Below, piece after piece: positions 61,745 to 64,000 of a stretch of 64,000 bases of DNA. Source of the DNA: Blautia sp. OF03-15BH (lineage in GTDB: Bacteria; Bacillota; Clostridia; Lachnospirales; Lachnospiraceae); the NCBI RefSeq assembly GCF_003463065.1, contig NZ_QSCM01000005.1, positions 186,001 to 250,000 on the forward strand, given 5' to 3'. Both the position numbers and the translations under genes were made by a program. How positions within the stretch are numbered: the first letter of the stretch is position 1; each line of letters starts with the position of its first letter. The notes under the pieces are model-generated. The model was not told the origin of the DNA. It saw only the letters and a list, made by a program, of their open reading frames with translations, and made no database searches.

Positions 61745-63763
61745 ATGGCAACGAAAGAATTTCTTCCCAGAGCGATCCCTCTGGTAACGGTAGACCCTTA
61801 TTTTAATATCTGGTCGTTTTCAGACCATCTTTATGATGACACACCGCGCCACTGGACCGGACATCAGAATTCCATGACGGGAATCATCCGCGTGGATGGA
61901 AAAAATTACCGTTTTATGGGACTTGTGGAAACGGAGCGGGAGATGTATTATCTGGAGCCGGAGCCGCTTAGGCAGCTTTCCGTAAAGCTCACTCCCACCC
62001 GGACGGTCTATACGTTTGGAAATGAAACAGTTGAACTGAGGGTGACCTTCACCGGTTCCCTTCTTCTGGATGATCTGGATCTTATGAGCCGCCCGGCTTC
62101 CTATGTTTTTTATGAAGTGCGGTCTGTGGATGGACAAGCGCATGAGGTAACGGTTTATCTGGATATTTCTTCCCAGGCAGCAGTCAACGAAAGCAGTCAG
62201 ACCGTACTCTTCGGAAAAGACGAAAACGGTATTTACTGCGGCCGCGGCGAGGAGGGCATGCTGACCAGATCCGGTGATGATCTGCGCATCGACTGGGGCT
62301 GGCTTCACCTGGCAGCACCGGACCATCAGTATGTGATCGTAAATACAAAAGATAAAAAGAATGCACTGAGCGGCAGTCCTTATCTTTCCCTGCCGAAATT
62401 TACAAAGCTGGACGGGTGTTTATCCGACCGTATTCATCTGGAGCAGGAAGTCCGTGAGGGCATCCCGTGTCTTGGCTGTCTGAAAACTTCCGGAGTAGAT
62501 GGAAAAGAAACGATGACCGGGCTTGTGATCCTCGGATATGACGACATTCATTCCATCGAATATTTTGGAAAACAGGCAGATGCTTACTGGAAAAGAGATG
62601 GCAGGAGCTTTGATGAAGTATTCAAAAAAGCCATTGATGAGTACGAAGCCGTTTCAGCCAGAACGCAGGCTTTTGACGAAGAACTGAAAAAGGAAGCGCT
62701 CGTTTACGGAGAAGAGTATTACGACATTCTTTGTGTTGCCTACCGGGAGTCCATTGCCGCCCATAAGCTTATTGAGGTGGACGGCGAGATCAGATTTTTC
62801 TCCAAGGAATGTTACAGCAACGGCTGCATCGGTACGGTGGATGTGACCTATCCGTCCATTCCTCTTTATCTGAAATATCAGCCGAAGCTGGTGGAGGGGA
62901 TGATCGATCCCATCTTCCATTATGCAGCAGGAGATGACTGGAAATTCCCCTATGCACCTCATGATGTAGGGCAGTATCCGCTGGCAAACGGACAGGTTTA
63001 TGGTTATGACCGGAAGACACGGGTGATGCAGGACTATTATCAGATGCCTGTGGAAGAGTGCGGAAATATGATCCTCTGTGTGGCAGCCCTGTGCAAGGCA
63101 GAAAATTCTCTGGAATATGCGAAAAAGCACAAAGAGGTCCTGAACGGCTGGACCGACTATCTGGTAAGCGTGGGCTGGGATCCGGAAAATCAGCTTTGTA
63201 CAGACGACTTTGCCGGTCATCTGGCACATAACTGCAATCTGGCGGTCAAAGGAATTTTAGGAATTGCTGCCTGGGCAGAGCTCTTAAGAGGACTGGGAGA
63301 AACGGAAAAAGCGGATTCTTATCGGAAAACAGCTCTTTCTCTGGCAGAAACCTGGAAAGAAAAAGCTTTTGACGGCGACCATTACCGCCTGACCTTTGAC
63401 GGGGAGGGCAGCTGGAGTCTCAAATACAACCTGATCTGGGACAAACTGCTGGATCTTCGCATTTTTGATCCGAAGATCGCGAAGACGGAGGTGGCTTACT
63501 ATCTGACCCGGATGAATCCCTATGGTATTCCGCTGGATTCCCGCTGTGATTATACGAAGAGTGACTGGGAGATGTGGACGGCCGTGCTGGATGATAACGA
63601 GGAATACAGAAAGCAGATCATCCATACCATGTGGAAGGCTCTCTGCAGCCTGGACCGCAGAGCTCCGTTCCCGGACTGGTATCACACGGAAACGCCAAAA
63701 GCAGAAGGCTTCCAGAACCGTACCGTTCAGGGGGGACTTTTCATTCTCCTGTTGAACTGGTAA
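61745..63763 (+). CDS. Six-hairpin glycosidase-like protein (DUF4965/GtaA family)
   Basis: A 672-residue protein of the family annotated as glutaminase A (N-terminal beta domain with AIPLVTVDPYFNIWSFSDHLYDD and WTGHQNSMTGIIRVDGK; helical C-terminal barrel with GTVDVTYPSIPLYLKYQPKL, HDVGQYPLANGQVYG, FAGHLAHNCNLAVKGILGI). No signal peptide. Its place after GH2 in a sugar operon speaks for a glycoside-cleaving role rather than glutamine hydrolysis. The start at 61745 follows GAAAGGAG; an earlier in-frame ATG lies in the structured spacer. Confidence 0.82.
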   Translation: MATKEFLPRAIPLVTVDPYFNIWSFSDHLYDDTPRHWTGHQNSMTGIIRVDGKNYRFMGLVETEREMYYLEPEPLRQLSVKLTPTRTVYTFGNETVELRVTFTGSLLLDDLDLMSRPASYVFYEVRSVDGQAHEVTVYLDISSQAAVNESSQTVLFGKDENGIYCGRGEEGMLTRSGDDLRIDWGWLHLAAPDHQYVIVNTKDKKNALSGSPYLSLPKFTKLDGCLSDRIHLEQEVREGIPCLGCLKTSGVDGKETMTGLVILGYDDIHSIEYFGKQADAYWKRDGRSFDEVFKKAIDEYEAVSARTQAFDEELKKEALVYGEEYYDILCVAYRESIAAHKLIEVDGEIRFFSKECYSNGCIGTVDVTYPSIPLYLKYQPKLVEGMIDPIFHYAAGDDWKFPYAPHDVGQYPLANGQVYGYDRKTRVMQDYYQMPVEECGNMILCVAALCKAENSLEYAKKHKEVLNGWTDYLVSVGWDPENQLCTDDFAGHLAHNCNLAVKGILGIAAWAELLRGLGETEKADSYRKTALSLAETWKEKAFDGDHYRLTFDGEGSWSLKYNLIWDKLLDLRIFDPKIAKTEVAYYLTRMNPYGIPLDSRCDYTKSDWEMWTAVLDDNEEYRKQIIHTMWKALCSLDRRAPFPDWYHTETPKAEGFQNRTVQGGLFILLLNW

Positions 63764-63782
63764 AAAGATAAGTGTTTTTTTG

Positions 63783-63822
63783 ACCTCCCGGACGGAGTCT
63801 TCCGCAGCCGGGAGGTTTCTTT
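63783..63822 (+). terminator. Terminator of second sugar operon
   Basis: ACCTCCCGG (63783-63791) with CCGGGAGGT (63808-63816), then T-run. Confidence 0.88.
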
Positions 63823-63858
63823 TTATATAAATTTTATGACCTTTAAAGACTCTCTTTA

Positions 63859-63886
63859 TTGTATTTTCCTGTGCAGGAGATATAAT
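63859..63886 (+). promoter_or_regulatory. Promoter of the last gene
   Basis: TTGTAT (63859-63864), 16 bp, TATAAT (63881-63886). Confidence 0.65.
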
Positions 63887-63941
63887 AGTTGAAAAAGAAA
63901 CAGTTCCAGATGAAACTGAATATTACAGGAGGAAACAATCT

Positions 63942-64000
63942 ATGGAAGTGAAAAAACCAAACAAATCATTGTTGTTTTATGCATTTGTAGTGATGATCGT
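63942..64000 (+). CDS. N terminus of membrane protein, possibly FtsH (cut by window end)
   Basis: ATG with AGGAGG ribosome site opens MEVKKPNKSLLFYAFVVMIV, a short basic head followed by a membrane segment. This resembles the start of FtsH proteases in related organisms, but twenty residues do not prove it. Confidence 0.45.
   Translation, partial: MEVKKPNKSLLFYAFVVMI

Overview
The window is low-to-mid GC DNA from an anaerobic gut Firmicute, most likely a member of the Lachnospiraceae. The evidence is strong AGGAGG-type ribosome sites, a V-type ATPase operon, binding-protein-dependent sugar transporters, cytoplasmic glycoside hydrolases, ArsR/MerR/LacI/GntR-type regulators and choline-binding-like wall repeats. 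No phage, plasmid or CRISPR genes are present. Gene names rest on reading the translated sequences; no database search was possible.

Region 1 (1-14457) is a glycan-use locus. It holds a GH38 alpha-mannosidase (5' end outside the window), a LacI regulator and CBM9-like protein on the minus strand, a divergent GH3 enzyme, an LplB/LplC-type ABC importer with its binding protein, a GH29 alpha-fucosidase and a small GH18 enzyme. All the hydrolases lack signal peptides, so the picture is import of an oligosaccharide followed by cytoplasmic trimming. The combination of mannosidase, fucosidase and GH18 suggests N-glycan fragments. The first permease gene carries an in-frame amber codon, so the importer may be broken in this strain.

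Region 2 (14458-27267) carries a MATE exporter, an M18 aminopeptidase, a GntR(YtrA)-ABC-ABC exporter operon of six genes, a DUF885 peptidase-like protein, TrmB and a LysR regulator. Region 3 (27268-35775) is a complete nine-gene V-type ATPase operon. Region 4 (35776-46049) starts with about 1 kb of repeat-rich non-coding DNA (a 53-bp tandem array inside inverted repeats, and a decayed GNAT gene). It continues with a wall-binding NlpC/P60 hydrolase, a secreted acidic protein, a MalT-like LuxR regulator, a secreted Ig-like protein and a MerR regulator.

Region 5 (46201-64000) holds an SDR enzyme behind a MerR-type promoter, a secreted GH31 enzyme, an AI-2E family membrane protein, tRNA-Lys and a second MATE exporter bracketed by two small IS66-like MITEs with intact 8-bp target duplications. 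It ends with a second sugar locus: an ArsR-type sensor, binding protein, two permeases, a membrane acyltransferase, GH2 and a six-hairpin glycosidase-like enzyme. The beginning of a membrane protein, possibly FtsH, closes the window.

The most interesting non-coding signals are four. First, a roughly 92-bp hairpin repeat always lies just downstream of genes in the sense orientation, with base-pair covariation between copies. Second, there are the paired IS66-like MITEs. Third, an IS605/TnpB right-end and guide-RNA-like remnant sits against the fucosidase ribosome site. Fourth, a strong promoter runs into a terminator in the leader of the first importer operon.
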